From NCBI GenBank assembly GCA_016718845.1, contig JADKCK010000005.1, positions 1 through 64,000 of the forward strand: 64,000 nt of DNA. The letters are read 5' to 3'. This document shows, piece by piece, positions 50,140-61,700 of the stretch. The DNA is from Sphingobacteriales bacterium. GTDB lineage: Bacteria; Bacteroidota; Bacteroidia; Chitinophagales; UBA2359. The notes beneath the pieces were generated by a model. That model was given only the letters and a program-made list of their open reading frames with translations. It searched no databases and was not told the origin of the DNA. Both the position numbers and the translations under genes were made by a program. The first letter of the stretch is position 1. Each line of letters starts with the position of its first letter.

Positions 50140-52169
50140 ATGATTCGCATTGCCTTTTTTTGTTTATTAATAACGCTAAATGGTTTGGGTAACCATGTAT
50201 TTGCTCAACCATCGTTAAATCCACCACCCAAAGATACCAAATCGGCATCCGTAAAAAAAACAAGCAAATCAAACGCACCCAAACGTTTCAAAATTTGTCG
50301 TACAAAAGCAACGAAAGCTACAACTATGAGCGTTTCGACGAGGCTATCGCCCTGCTCCAAAAAGCCATAAAACGATACCCGAAATACGAACAAGCTTATA
50401 AACGAATAGCCACTATTGCTTGGGAACAAAAAAATTACGACCTTGCCCAAACCACCTACAAACAAGTAGAGCGGCTTTTTCCGAGCGCCAATAACCGTAT
50501 GTACGTTAATTATTATTTGGCAAAAATGGCTTACGAACAACAACATTACAAAGACGTAATTAACTACGCCAACAAATCAATGGCACTAAAAGATAGTACA
50601 AAAAATGTAAAAGAACTTACCACAAAGGTACAACAACTGCTCGATAATGCCAACTTTGCCCAAACTGCCATTAAATTCCCAGTGCCGTTTAAACCCATTC
50701 ACCTAGATTCATCGGTCAACTCGGTCTACGACGAATACCTGCCCACCCTAACCGCCGACGAACAAAGCCTTGTATTTACCCGCCGACTTAGCGGTGACAT
50801 CAACCTAAACGAAGATTTTTACTTCGCCACCCGCAACCCCGCCGATAGTACCTGGAACCAAGCCATACCCATGCGAAACATCAATACCTTGGGCGATGAA
50901 GGGGCTATTTGCATATCGCCAGATGGCAAACGACTGTTTTTTGCTGCCCGCGACCGAGCCGATGGCTTAGGTAACTTTGACTTATACTACAGCGTAAAAT
51001 CGGGCGAAACTTGGGATGGTCCTTACAATTTAGGTATGCCCATTAACAGCCGAGGCTGGGAGTCGCAACCAAGTATATCCGCCGACGGCAAAGAACTTTA
51101 TTTTTGCTCGAAACGAAAAGATGGATTTGGCGGCGTAGATATTTGGATGAGTCAACTAAAAAATAATTTCTGGACACCACCCGTCAACCTAGGCAAAAAC
51201 ATCAATACCCCACTCGACGAACAATCGCCCCTTATTCACCCCGACGGACAAACCCTGTACTTCTCTTCAAACGGACAAATAGGCATGGGCGATGCCGACC
51301 TTTACCTGTCGCGCCGACAACCCGACGGCTCGTGGGGAAAAGCCGAAAACTTGGGCTATCCCATAAATACACCCGCCAACGAAAACGGTTTGGTAGTAAC
51401 CGCCAACGGGCAAAGAGCCTACTACTCGTCGTATGTAGATACGGCTGGTTTAGACCTTTTTTACTTCGACCTGCCACCCCGCGCCAAACCCCAACAGGTA
51501 ACCTACGTAAAAGGCGTAGTGTCCGATGCCCGAAACCCTAAGAAAAAACTATCGGCTACCATAGAACTAACCGATTTGGCAACAGGCGAAATGATACTAA
51601 AAACGGTATCGGACACCAACTCGGGCGAGTTTTTAACCACCCTGCCAATAGGCAAAAACTATATGTACAATGTGTCCCGCGATGGGTATCTGTTCTACTC
51701 CGAAAACTTTTCGTTGAAAGATATTAACCTTGCTACCGACCAGCAAAAACCATTTTTGCTAAATATCAACCTGCAACCGCTACAACACGACACCACCAAA
51801 GCATGGAACGTGGGCGAGCGGGTAGTGTTAAAAAATGTGTTCTTCGAAACCGATTCGTACCAATTACGCCCCGAATCGTACCCCGAACTTAATAAATTAG
51901 CCGACTTACTAAGCGCCAATCCGCAACTAAAAATAGAAATTGGCGGACATACCGACTCAACGGGTACTGTTAGCTACAACCAAAAACTATCAACCGAGCG
52001 AGCCAAAGCCGTTTACGATTACTTGGTACAAAAAAGCACCGCACCCAACCGCCTTGCTTACAAAGGCTATGGTAGCAGCCAACCCGTAGCACCCAATAAC
52101 ACCCCCGAAGGTAGAGCCATTAACCGCCGTACCGAATTTACTATTTTAGAAGGGGAGAAAAATAAGTGA
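50140..52169 (+). CDS. PorE-like OmpA-family protein (TPR, PD40 propeller, CRD, OmpA) with one frameshift
   Basis: Repaired length is about 676 aa. Order of parts: signal peptide (ending NHVFAQ), basic linker, TPR region (about 55-165), WD40-like PD40 repeats (about 190-430, GDEGAICISPDGKRLFFAA and similar), a carboxypeptidase regulatory-like domain (about 455-540) and a C-terminal OmpA peptidoglycan-binding domain (about 565-676, IEIGGHTDSTGTVSYNQKL). This order matches PorE, a T9SS component that binds peptidoglycan, though paralogues with the same layout exist. The signal peptide frame and the rest are split at about 50290. One extra A in the run there joins them. T9SS cargo and a PorP/SprF gene nearby support a secretion link. 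Confidence 0.82.
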
Positions 52170-52302
52170 CAAATTGTAAATTATAAATCATGAATTGTAA
52201 ATTATTTATTGTGATTAACTCATGTTACGCAGCCCATTTTTATAATTAGCCATTTGGTATTTTTAGCTACGCTTTGCATTATTTGGAGAGAGAAGACCGG
52301 CA

Positions 52303-52446
52303 TTATAGGAATTGGCGTTAAGAAATGGGCAAAAATGGGCGTTAAAAAGATATACTGTTTGAAGCACGCCACACCGAACCCAGAAATAAACTCGACAAAC
52401 AAGTCGTTTGGCGTGCAAGTTTATATCTTTTTAGCGGAATGTTGCC
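52303..52446. repeat. Nested inverted repeat / dispersed element
   Basis: Arms 52344-52371 (AAAAAGATATAC...AGCACGCCA) and 52409-52432 (TGGCGTGC...TATATCTTTTT) are imperfect inverted repeats. A small CGAC/GTCG hairpin lies between them. The left flank TATAGGAATTGGCGTTAA and right flank AGCGGAATGTTGCCC have near matches at 30194 and 30265. It lies in the 590-bp gap 52170-52759, which otherwise shows only the folE terminator. Confidence 0.6.
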
Positions 52447-52692
52447 CTTTTAGCCATACTATACCAGCCTTATTGTTGATTTTTTGTCTTTTGATCAAGC
52501 AAAAAGTAAAAAGAACAGATTAGGTGGTAAGCAGCAACAAAAAAACAACAAACGACTAAAAAAGCCCCATGCCGCTTAATAGCCAACTCGGTTGGGTTAC
52601 CTCTGCGTAACATGAGCGCAAACATACGAGTGATTGATAATAATAATGCCCTTCGCAATATCCCGACATTGTAACATCACCCAAAAATCATA

Positions 52693-52727
52693 AAAAAACG
52701 CTCGACCAAACTGGTCGAGCGTTTTTT
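52693..52727 (-). terminator. Rho-independent terminator of folE
   Basis: AAAAAACGCTCGACCA and TGGTCGAGCGTTTTTT form a 16-bp stem with a three-base loop, 33 bp beyond the repaired folE stop. Confidence 0.93.
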
Positions 52728-52759
52728 GCAAATAAGCAAATCCAAAAGCGGACAGCCAA

Positions 52760-53475
52760 TTACCCAATCATTTTCCACAATTCTTCGCGTACTTTGGGGT
52801 CGTTGAATTTGCCGCCATATTTAGCTGTAACCGTGCTCGAACCAATATCATGTACGCCGCGGGTACTTACACAAGCATGTTCGGCATCAATAATAACGGC
52901 AACATCGGGAGTGCCTAAAGCATCGCAAAGCTCACTAAAATTTGCATATTTAAACGTTCTTGTACTTGTGGGCGTTTGCCAAAGTATTGTACAATGCGGT
53001 TTAGTTTCGACAAGCCAATTACTTTGCCATTTGGGATATAGGCAACATGTGCTTTACCTGTAATAGGTAAAAAATGATGCTCGCAGGTGCTGTGCAAAGT
53101 AATGTTTTTTTCCACCAATATTTGGTCGTAACCAAATTTGTTGTCAAAAACTGTCATCTTTGGTTTGTTTGCTGGATTTAATCCACTAAAAATTTCTTTA
53201 ACAAACATTTTGGCTACCCTATGTGGCGTGCCATTTAGGCTGTCGTCGGTAAGGTCTAAGCCAAGTGTATTCATTATCTGACGAAAATGTTTTTCGATGA
53301 TAGCAATCTTCTCGCCATCTGTTTGCTCAAAAGCATCATCACGCATAGGTGTATCTATTGAGGTACCTACGTGTAAATCGCCCAATTCTTCTATTGTTGC
53401 CCAATCAACCGAGGTGTTTATTGCGGGATTTTGCAATACATCGTGTCCGTTGAGGGTTCCGTTTGTGTAAGACAT
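52760..53475 (-). CDS. folE: GTP cyclohydrolase I (one frameshift near the C-terminus)
   Basis: The enzyme converts GTP to 7,8-dihydroneopterin triphosphate for folate or pterin synthesis in the cytoplasm. The core is clear: HRVAKMFVKEIFSGL, NITLHSTCEHHFLPITGKAH (zinc Cys and His), VIGLSKLNRIVQYFGKRPQVQERL. The printed frame ends early at 52915. Adding one T to the run near 52932 continues in another frame as CDALGTPDVAVIIDAEHACV, then STRGVHDIGSSTVTAKYGG and a stop at 52760. The distal part carries the third zinc ligand (Cys in HACVSTRG), so the printed form would be inactive. I treat the break as a sequence error. Repaired length is about 238 aa, with a longer N-terminus than E. coli FolE. 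Confidence 0.92.
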
Positions 53476-53568
53476 GTTTGTGTGTTAAATTTAAAAAAAT
53501 TTCGAATAAGGGTATCGAACAAAAGTTGCGACATAGTGCCTTTTTAGCAAATATCCTGATAAAAAAGT

Positions 53569-53613
53569 AAAGCGACTCGGTTTGCGGAAATTTTCGGCTT
53601 CCCGAGCCGCTTT
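53569..53613 (-). terminator. Hairpin terminator between the four-helix membrane protein gene and folE
   Basis: AAAGCGaCTCGG pairs with CCGAGcCGCTTT around a loop of about 21 nt. On the minus strand it is followed by ACTTTTTT. It lies in a 341-bp gap (53476-53816) with nothing else seen. Confidence 0.65.
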
Positions 53614-53816
53614 GTAGTTATTTATTCACCAACTCTAATGTATAAGACAACTGAAAGTGTATTTTGTTTAACAATTTGGCAAAAAGATTAAACAAAGTTA
53701 TGGAATTATCTCGTCCGTCTATTATTTAGACTAAATTACTACCAATAAGTTACATTTACAAGATACGGCTTGATAATACTTTATCTTTAAACCGTAATAA
53801 CTTAGCCATTAATGTA

Positions 53817-54302
53817 CTAATCTGCAAACACATCTAAGCCAATTAAACCGCATACTGTTCGGATAAGCGATACAATAGCCGTTAATAAAGAATAAAATAC
53901 AATAGTAGCCACAAAGGTTGTTAAATAATAAGGAACTTCGGACAAGCTAGTTTTGGTGGTAAAAATAGCACTATAATAAGCTATTACACTTAATAGTACA
54001 AAAAAACACATCGAAAAACCTACATAACGCAACCAATTTTGGCGCTTAAAAAAGCCCAATACCGCATTTATCCAGCTATAAAAACCCAGCGATGCACATG
54101 CCCAAAGCCAGGGTGTTTCGGTATTAGTGCTAAAAAAACGCAAACTAATCATGCCAATAATGAGCAAAACAACACCTAATAGAAATTGCTGAAAAGGTGT
54201 TGCACGTGTTACTGTGCTGTAAGACAAAATCATAGGTGCTAAAATTTGTGAAAACAAAGCTATGTCTAAACTAAACAAAAAATAGGCGCGTTTGTTCGGC
54301 AC
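53817..54302 (-). CDS. Four-helix membrane protein of unknown function
   Basis: The 161-aa product has four hydrophobic helices, near residues 33-53, 65-85, 93-111 and 127-148. I do not recognise the family. No ATG is in frame at the 5' end. GTG at 54302 is the first start-type codon after an in-frame TAG, and the frame continues upstream of it for about nine codons, so the true start is uncertain. It lies 178 bp downstream of the PorP/SprF-like gene, with a terminator between. Confidence 0.6.
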   Translation of the reverse strand: MPNKRAYFLFSLDIALFSQILAPMILSYSTVTRATPFQQFLLGVVLLIIGMISLRFFSTNTETPWLWACASLGFYSWINAVLGFFKRQNWLRYVGFSMCFFVLLSVIAYYSAIFTTKTSLSEVPYYLTTFVATIVFYSLLTAIVSLIRTVCGLIGLDVFAD

Positions 54303-54343
54303 TAACCATTTTAATCCACTGCCAAATACCTATACCTCCTAAA

Positions 54344-54385
54344 AAAAGCCCGAAGCCTTCTAAATAAATAGATGCTTCGGGCTTA
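54344..54385 (-). terminator. Hairpin terminator downstream of the PorP/SprF-like gene
   Basis: AAGCCCGAAGC pairs with GCTTCGGGCTT around a loop of about 18 nt, with a T run on the minus strand. Confidence 0.85.
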
Positions 54386-54480
54386 AAACGACTATGCCTA
54401 AACTTTACTACCTCATCAAAACGATAAAGCTAAAAGTATATTGTGCGAAAAGCCAAAATAAGTGTAAATAGTTCCAAAAC

Positions 54481-55434
54481 TTAAAAATATCGTGGTGTTA
54501 GGTAGCGCATCTTTTTACCACCAAACTCATAGCCCAAAGTTACCTCGTGCGAGCCACTGTTGTAATTCTGCAATCGGCTCAACGTAAAATCGTAGGCATA
54601 ACCTATCTTCAAACCATTCGCAAAATGAAGCATGGCAATGGCATTAACCGACTCGGGCTTAAACTTACCATCTGCCCTAAACGAACCACCCAACTCAAAC
54701 CTATCTTTGTACAACACACTTAAATTCAAATCCGTCTGAATAGGGGCACGTGTTGGTATCATCTTTACCAATGCCGACGGTTTTAGCTTCCAATCGTCGC
54801 TTAACGATACCACCACCCCTACAGTGCCGTAGTAATTTGTGCGCTCGCGTGCCAATGTTAGCGTATCTATGTTTTGGTTAGCATTTAATTTTACCTCCAA
54901 AATGCGCGGTGCCGACAAGCCCAAATAAAACGTTTGGGTGTGATAAAATAATCCTAATCCAAAATTAGGTAACAAAGCCCTTGTTGTGCCCTTGAAACGT
55001 CGGGTCATCATTAACGCCATCGGGGTTTAGCTGTACGTCGTCCCAGTTGCTGCGCATATACAGCACATTACCCTCTACGCCCATGCCCAAATGCCCACTA
55101 CCAAGCGGCAAACGATAAGCATAACTCAACGACGCCGATAAACGGTCGTGAACGCCCAACTTGTCGTACTCGGCATACCCACCAATACCAACCCTCGCCT
55201 TTTTACCCAAGGCAGTATTCATACTCGCCGAGATGGTTTTGGGCGCACCCTCAATGTTTACCCACTGATTGCGGTAAAAAGCATTCATGCACGTGCGCTC
55301 GGCACTGCCTGCATAGCCTGCATTAAATATTAAACCGTTGTACATATACATGGTATAACGGGCATCTTGTTGCGCATACAATAAACTACTTAATGTACAT
55401 AGCACAACACTATTAAAAAACTATATTTCGACAT
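54481..55434 (-). CDS. PorP/SprF family T9SS outer-membrane protein (two frameshifts)
   Basis: Repaired length is about 318 aa. The N-terminal signature QQDARYTMYMYNGLIFNAGYAGSAE and FYRNQWVNIEGAP are hallmarks of PorP/SprF. The C-terminal half is beta-barrel-like (YGTVGVVVSLSDDWKLKPS, LGGSFRADGKFKPESVN, LKIGYAYDFTLS) and ends TLGYEFGGKKM. SprF-type proteins are needed to export a cognate large adhesin, here probably the giant gene just upstream on the same strand. Two breaks occur. One lies in the signal peptide near 55418; an extra T joins MSKYSFFNSVVLCTLSSLLYA. The other is near 54976, where a change of two T or one extra base joins the halves. Both are at T runs. Confidence 0.85.
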
Positions 55435-55677
55435 GATTAAATTAATTAATGATTAACAATAAACAACAAACAATTATGCTATATTGACAAACAATTGTCA
55501 ATAGCTTGTTTTTTGTACTAAACTAAAAAAAAATAAAACACTAACCACAAAAAACACCAACACAAATTTTGCTCAAAGAAATGCTTTTTGTAGATGCTAT
55601 TTAAATACCCATTAAGTATAATCAACTCACCCTTAAAAACCTAAAAATTACTCTTTAAACCCAAAAGGGTAAGATGA

Positions 55678-55740
55678 TTATAAAACTAGCTCCGTCATTT
55701 ATAAAACTAACTACGGCAATTATAAAACTACCCCTTTTAT
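55678..55740. repeat. Three 21-bp tandem repeats
   Basis: TTATAAAACTA starts at 55678, 55699 and 55720, with variable ends (GCTCCGTCAT, ACTACGGCAA, CCCC...). It lies in the 352-bp gap between the giant adhesin and the PorP/SprF-like gene, just before a perfect palindrome. The rest of the gap shows no gene. Confidence 0.8.
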
Positions 55741-55741
55741 A

Positions 55742-55768
55742 GTCCCCCCTTTTTGAAAAAAGGGGGCT
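55742..55768. repeat. G/C-T/A palindrome next to the adhesin stop
   Basis: CCCCCTTTTTT and AAAAAAGGGGG flank one G, forming a near-perfect hairpin, followed by CTAGGGGGATT. It lies about 20 bp beyond the adhesin stop. Similar CCCCCTTTTT elements are, from memory, frequent extragenic repeats in Bacteroidota. No clear T tail follows on the minus strand. Confidence 0.7.
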
Positions 55769-55786
55769 AGGGGGATTAGACAAAGC

Positions 55787-58700
55787 CTATCGGCGTAGCT
55801 CAATAAAGCCATTTAGTTTTTTACCACTACTTGGGCTTAATGTGATGATATAGTAATAAGTTCCGTCGGGCAGCTCGTTACCATTCTGTTGCCAAGTACC
55901 ATCCCAGATATTATCGGTATCGCCGTAGCCAGTGTTTTGATAAACTATATCTCCCCAACGATTAAAAATAATTACCTCGTTATCGGGGAAACAACTAAAT
56001 AGGGTAGGTATCTCCCAAGTGTCATATTTTCCGTCGTTGTTTGGCGATATACCATTTGGAATAAAGATGTCGTCGGTACAAGTAACATCTACATTAATAA
56101 CTACTTGGGCAGTATCGCACACACCATCAACGCACAATACATAGGTAAATGCATCAATGCCTGTATAGCCTGTATTAGGGGTATAAACAACTGTACTATC
56201 TGTAACAACAGCCGTACCGTTTGTTGGGTCTATTAGTATAGTAATAGTTAGCACCGATGTATCGGTTGCACCGCCTACTACGTCGTTAATCAATACAGGT
56301 ATGTCAATTTCGGTATTTTGCTCGGCAACAATGTTATCGTTAACTGCAATAACTATGATGTCCGATTGGGTAATATTAGGTACAACGGTAATAAACACCG
56401 TAGCGGTATCGCTTAAACCTGCCCCATTTATTACTACATACGTCAAACTATCATCGCCCACAAAGCCTGTATTAGGGGTGTAAAGTATAGCCGTATCACC
56501 CACAACTGTGGCTGTACCATTAAGCGGCAATGTTACAATACCTACTACCAAATTGGCAAAAACGGTATCCACATCGTTGTCAAGCACGGCAATAAGTGTG
56601 TCGGTTTGGGTGGTATCTATGGTTACAAAATCATCAACGGCAATAGGTGGCGTGGCGCTTGTATCTGTTACGGCAATCACCACAAAAGTAGTATCGCACT
56701 CGCCCAAACCATTACATATTGCGTAGTAAAAGGTATCAATGCCCACAAAACCTGCGTTAGGTTCGTAGCCAATGTTATCTTGTCCAATGGCATACAGCGT
56801 ATTACCGTTCAATGGCTGCTGCGTAATGCCAACAATGGCAATACTATCGCCCAAATCGTTTGCCAATACAGGTATATAGATAAGGCTATCGGCGGTTGTG
56901 CTGGCATAATCTGGCACAGCCACCACCGACAAAGTATCAATGCCTACCGTAATAAACACAGTAACTGTTGCGGTGTCGCACTCGCCAAGGTTATTGCAGA
57001 TAATGTAGCTAAATTGGTCGGTTGTATCAACGCCTAAGTTGGTATTAGGTGTGTAGATGATGCTACCATCGGTATTAACCACATAGCTACCATTCGACGA
57101 CGGAGCAATAGAAGTAATGTTAATAAAATCGCCCAAATCGTTTGCCAACAAAGGTATCGTAACGCTTGCACCAACGGTAGTTGTTGCGGTATCGTTTATG
57201 GCAGTAATGGGGTCGGGTATGGTATCGTTAATAGTTACAAACACTATAGCAGTATCGCAAAGGGTTTGGGTGCAGATGATGTACTGGAAAGTATCAATGC
57301 CTGCAAAAGTGCTATCAGGTACATAAACAATAGTACCATCGTTGTTAATAATTGCCAAACCGTTGTTGGGCAATACGTTTATCTCCACAATATTTGCCAC
57401 ATCGCCAACAGGTACTACATCATTGGCTAGCACAGGTATGGTAAGCGTGTCGTTAAATGTGCCTTCGGCAAAATCGTTGTTGGCAACCAATACCGTATCT
57501 GCCGATAGGCTAAGATAAATGGTAATAGTGGCAGTGTCGCAAACGCCAATGGGGTTACAGATAATGTAAGTAAGCTGGTCAATGGTATCGTTGCTTAAAT
57601 TAGTATTGGGTGTGTAGATGATGTTGTTATTATCATCAATAGCAAAAGCACCATTTGGCGACAAACTTACATCGCTGATGCTAATGTTTTCGCCAAGGTC
57701 GTTGCCTAGTATGTTAATGGTAATGGTTGTGCCAATGGTAGCAAATGCGGTATCGGCAACAGCCACTACAGGCACCGATGTGGTATCGTTTAGGGTAATA
57801 AATACCAAAGCAGTGTCGCATACGGCAGGTTCGGCGGTATTACAAACCACATACTCAAAGGTATCGGTGCCAATATAATTGCTATCGGGTAGGTAAGTGG
57901 CTATATTATCGGCATCAAAACTAACCGAGCCATGCTGTGGCAAGATACTAATAGATACGGTTCCGATAGTATCTTCTTCGGCAAAAATATCGTTGGCTAA
58001 TACCTCAATAGTAAGGGTATCGTTAAACGTACCACTAACTTCGTCGTCAATGGCTGTAAGTGTAGTAATAACATGGTTATCCACAATAACAAATATGGTG
58101 ATGGTAGCCGTGTCGCACTCGCCGCTTGGGTTGCAAATGGTATAACTAAACACATCAATTACACTCTCTATTAGGGTACTATCGGGAGTATACACTAAGT
58201 TACCAGCTACATCAAGGGTATACGTTCCGTAATTGGCGGCACTAACATTGGTAATGCTAATATCATCGCCCAAATCGTTAGCCAACAGCGGTATAATAGT
58301 ACTTGAGTTGCTATTAAGTGTGGCATCATCATCAACAGCTGTAACAGCAACGGGCGTAATTAGGGTATCATTAACTGCAACTATTACTGTAGCAGTATCG
58401 CAAACGCTTAAACCACAAAGCACATAGTCAAAGGTATCGATACCCGTAAAATTGTTGTTAGGTGTGTAGATGATAAAGCCATTGGGGTTGATAATGGCAA
58501 ACCCATTTTGAGGGGTGTTGCTAATGCTAAATATAGCTGCTTGATCATCTGCCGGAATAATATCGTTATCCAACACACTAATAACAACAGCCAGTTAAAG
58601 TCGCCACTAACCACATCATCAACAGCCGTTAAAACGGTGTCGGTGGGTGCGGTTATAAATATGGTGACGGTTGCGCTGTCTACACTCGCCACTTGGGTTA

Positions 58701-61700
58701 CAAATGGTGTAAGTAAATTGGTCGGTGGCATCAACACTTAAGTCGGTGTTAGGTGTGTAGATAATACTACCGTCGGTAGTTACCAAACTCCATTCGACGG
58801 TGTTCACCGTCACAATATCATCGCCCAAATCGTTGGCAAGCAAAGGTACTGTAACACTTGTGCCAACGGTGGTAAAGGCAGTATCGGCAACAGCCACAAC
58901 AGGGTTTGGTACAACTAGGGTATCATTAACTGCAATTATTACTGTAGCGGTATCGCAAACGCTTAAACCACAAAGCACATAGTCAAAGGTATCGATACCC
59001 GTAAAATTGTTGTTAGGTGTGTAGATGATGGTGCCATTGGGGTTAATAATAGCAAATCCATTTTGAGGAGTATTGCTAATACTAAAAATAGCTGCCACAT
59101 CATCGGCGGGGATAATATCGTTATCCAACACACTAATAACAACAGCCATGTTTAGGTCGGTACTCGATACATCATCAACAGCCGTTAAAACAGTATCGGT
59201 GGGTGCGGTTATAAATATGGTAACGGTTGTGCTGTCGCACTCGCCACTTGGGTTACAAATGGTGTAGGTAAACTGGTCGGTGGCATCAACGGTTAAGTTG
59301 GTGTTAGGTGTGTAGATAATGCTACCATCGGTAGTTACCACATAACTACCATTCGACGAGGGCGTTACAGCCGTTACTACAATATCATCGCCCAAATCGT
59401 TGGCAAGCAAAGGTATGGTAACACTTGTGCCGACGGTGGTAAAGGCAGTATCGGCAACAGCCACAACAGCAACGGGTACCACAATGGTATCATTAACTGT
59501 AATTATCACAGTGGCGGTATCGCAAGCGGCTTAACCACAAATAACATACTGGAAGGTATCAATACCCGAAAACCAGGGTTAGGCACATAGATAATAAGTA
59601 CCATTATTGTTGATAATGGCAATGCCATTTTGCGGGCAATTGGTTTATTCTACAATATTTACGGCATTACCCGTAGGTACAATATCGTTGTTTAGCACCT
59701 CGATAACCAAATCTTCGCCAAAGTTACCCGTAACTGCATCATCAACAGCCGTTAAAACAGTATCGGTGGGTGCGGTTATAAATATGGTAACGGTTGCGCT
59801 GTCGCACTCGCTACTTGGGTTACAGATGGTGTAAGTAAATTGGTCGGTGGCATCAATAATAAGTTGGTGTTAGGTGTATAGATCAGGCTATCGTCGGTAG
59901 CTACCACAAAGCTACCGTATAATGGGTTGCTAACATCGGTTATACTAATATCATCGCCCAAATCGTTGGCAAGCAAAGGTATGCTAACGCTTGTGCCAAG
60001 GGTGGTTGTGGCGGTGTCGGCAATGGCGGTAACAGGGTTAGTTACCACAATGCTATCTTCAATGGTAACAAACACACTAGCTGTATCGCAAGCGGTTTGG
60101 CTACAAATAACATACTGGAACACATCAATACCCGAAAAACCAGGGTCTGGCACATAAATAATAGTACCATTATTGTCGATAAGGGCAATGCCATTTGCGG
60201 GCAATTGGTTTATCTCTACAATATTTACGGCATTACCCGTAGGTATAATATCGTTGTTTAGCACCTCGATAACCAAATTCCATGTTAAGTTCCGTACTTG
60301 TCATCATCAACAGCCGTTAAAACAGTATCGGTGGGTGCGGTTATAAATATGGTAACGGTTGCGCTGTCGCACTCGCTACTTGGGTTACAGATGGTGTAAG
60401 TAAATTGGTCGGTGATAGCAATAGTTAGGTTAGGGCTAGGTGTATATACCAGGTTGTTGTTGGCATCTACCACAAAGCTACCGTATAATGGGTTGCTAAC
60501 ATCGGTTATACTAATATCATCGCCCAAATCGTTGGCAAGCAAAGGTATGGTAACACTTGTGCCAAGGGTAGTGGTGGCGGTGTCGGCAATGGCGGTAACA
60601 GTTTGGCTTATTATAGTGGTATCGGTTACAAAAATGATAACCGTTGCGAGGTCGCATAACACAGGCACATCTGTATCGCAGATAGTATACTGTATAGTAT
60701 CAACACCTACAAAATTAGTATCGGGTAGATAAGTGATAACGCCATTATCTATGGTAACAGTTCCGTTTTCTGGAAACTGATTTATCTCGGTCAGTACTAT
60801 ATCTCCGCCATCGGCATCGTAATCGTTGTTTAATACGTTTAGGGTGATGCTTGTGGCATTGTTGGTGCTAAAACTATCATCTTGGGCTACGGGTGCTTGG
60901 TTAGCCACGCCATGACTTTGAATGCTAATAACTACAGCCGCTGTATCGCAACCAATACTGTTACAAATGGTGTAGGTAAAGAACAAGTTACCTGTAAAAT
61001 TAGGGTCGGCGGTATAGCTAAAGGTATTTGTGGTGGTATCAAAGGCAACCGTACCCAAATTAGGCTGGGTATAATTGGTGATACTAATGTCAGAGCCTTC
61101 GTCGTTGGCAAGTGCGTTGATATAAACGGTATCGCCGCTTTGTATTACTAAGGCATCTAGGTGTGCATTGGGTGCAATATCGGTTATTTCGCCAGTAATA
61201 GCTATAACAACCATGGCGGTATCGCACAAAGCAGCAGGGCAACTATTGCAAACTGCATAATAAAGCGTATCGGTTTGATTAGCAGCGGTGGCATTAGGTA
61301 CATACACCAAATTACCATTGCTATCAATAAAGGCATCGCCAAAAGTACCTTCGGTTAATAGGGTAGGAGATAGGGGACTATCACACTCTTGGGTATCATT
61401 GCCAAGTATACTAAAGGTATTAGGGGTTCCAAGCTCTGCCATAAACGAGTCGTTGTTGGCAGTAGGCTGCGAGCATTGCACATTTATTAGTAGTGTTAAA
61501 GTTTCGCACTCGCCTATATCGTTGCAAGCTGTTACAAGCACAGTATCGGTACCAACAAAGGCAGGAAGGGCAACGTATTCAAAACAATTATCATCTTGTT
61601 GGTTGATACTACAATTAAACGTTACATGAATGTCGGTGATAGTGGCATTAGACACTGTACAAAAAACAGGACACAATTGTATAGGAGTGTACGGTTGTGC

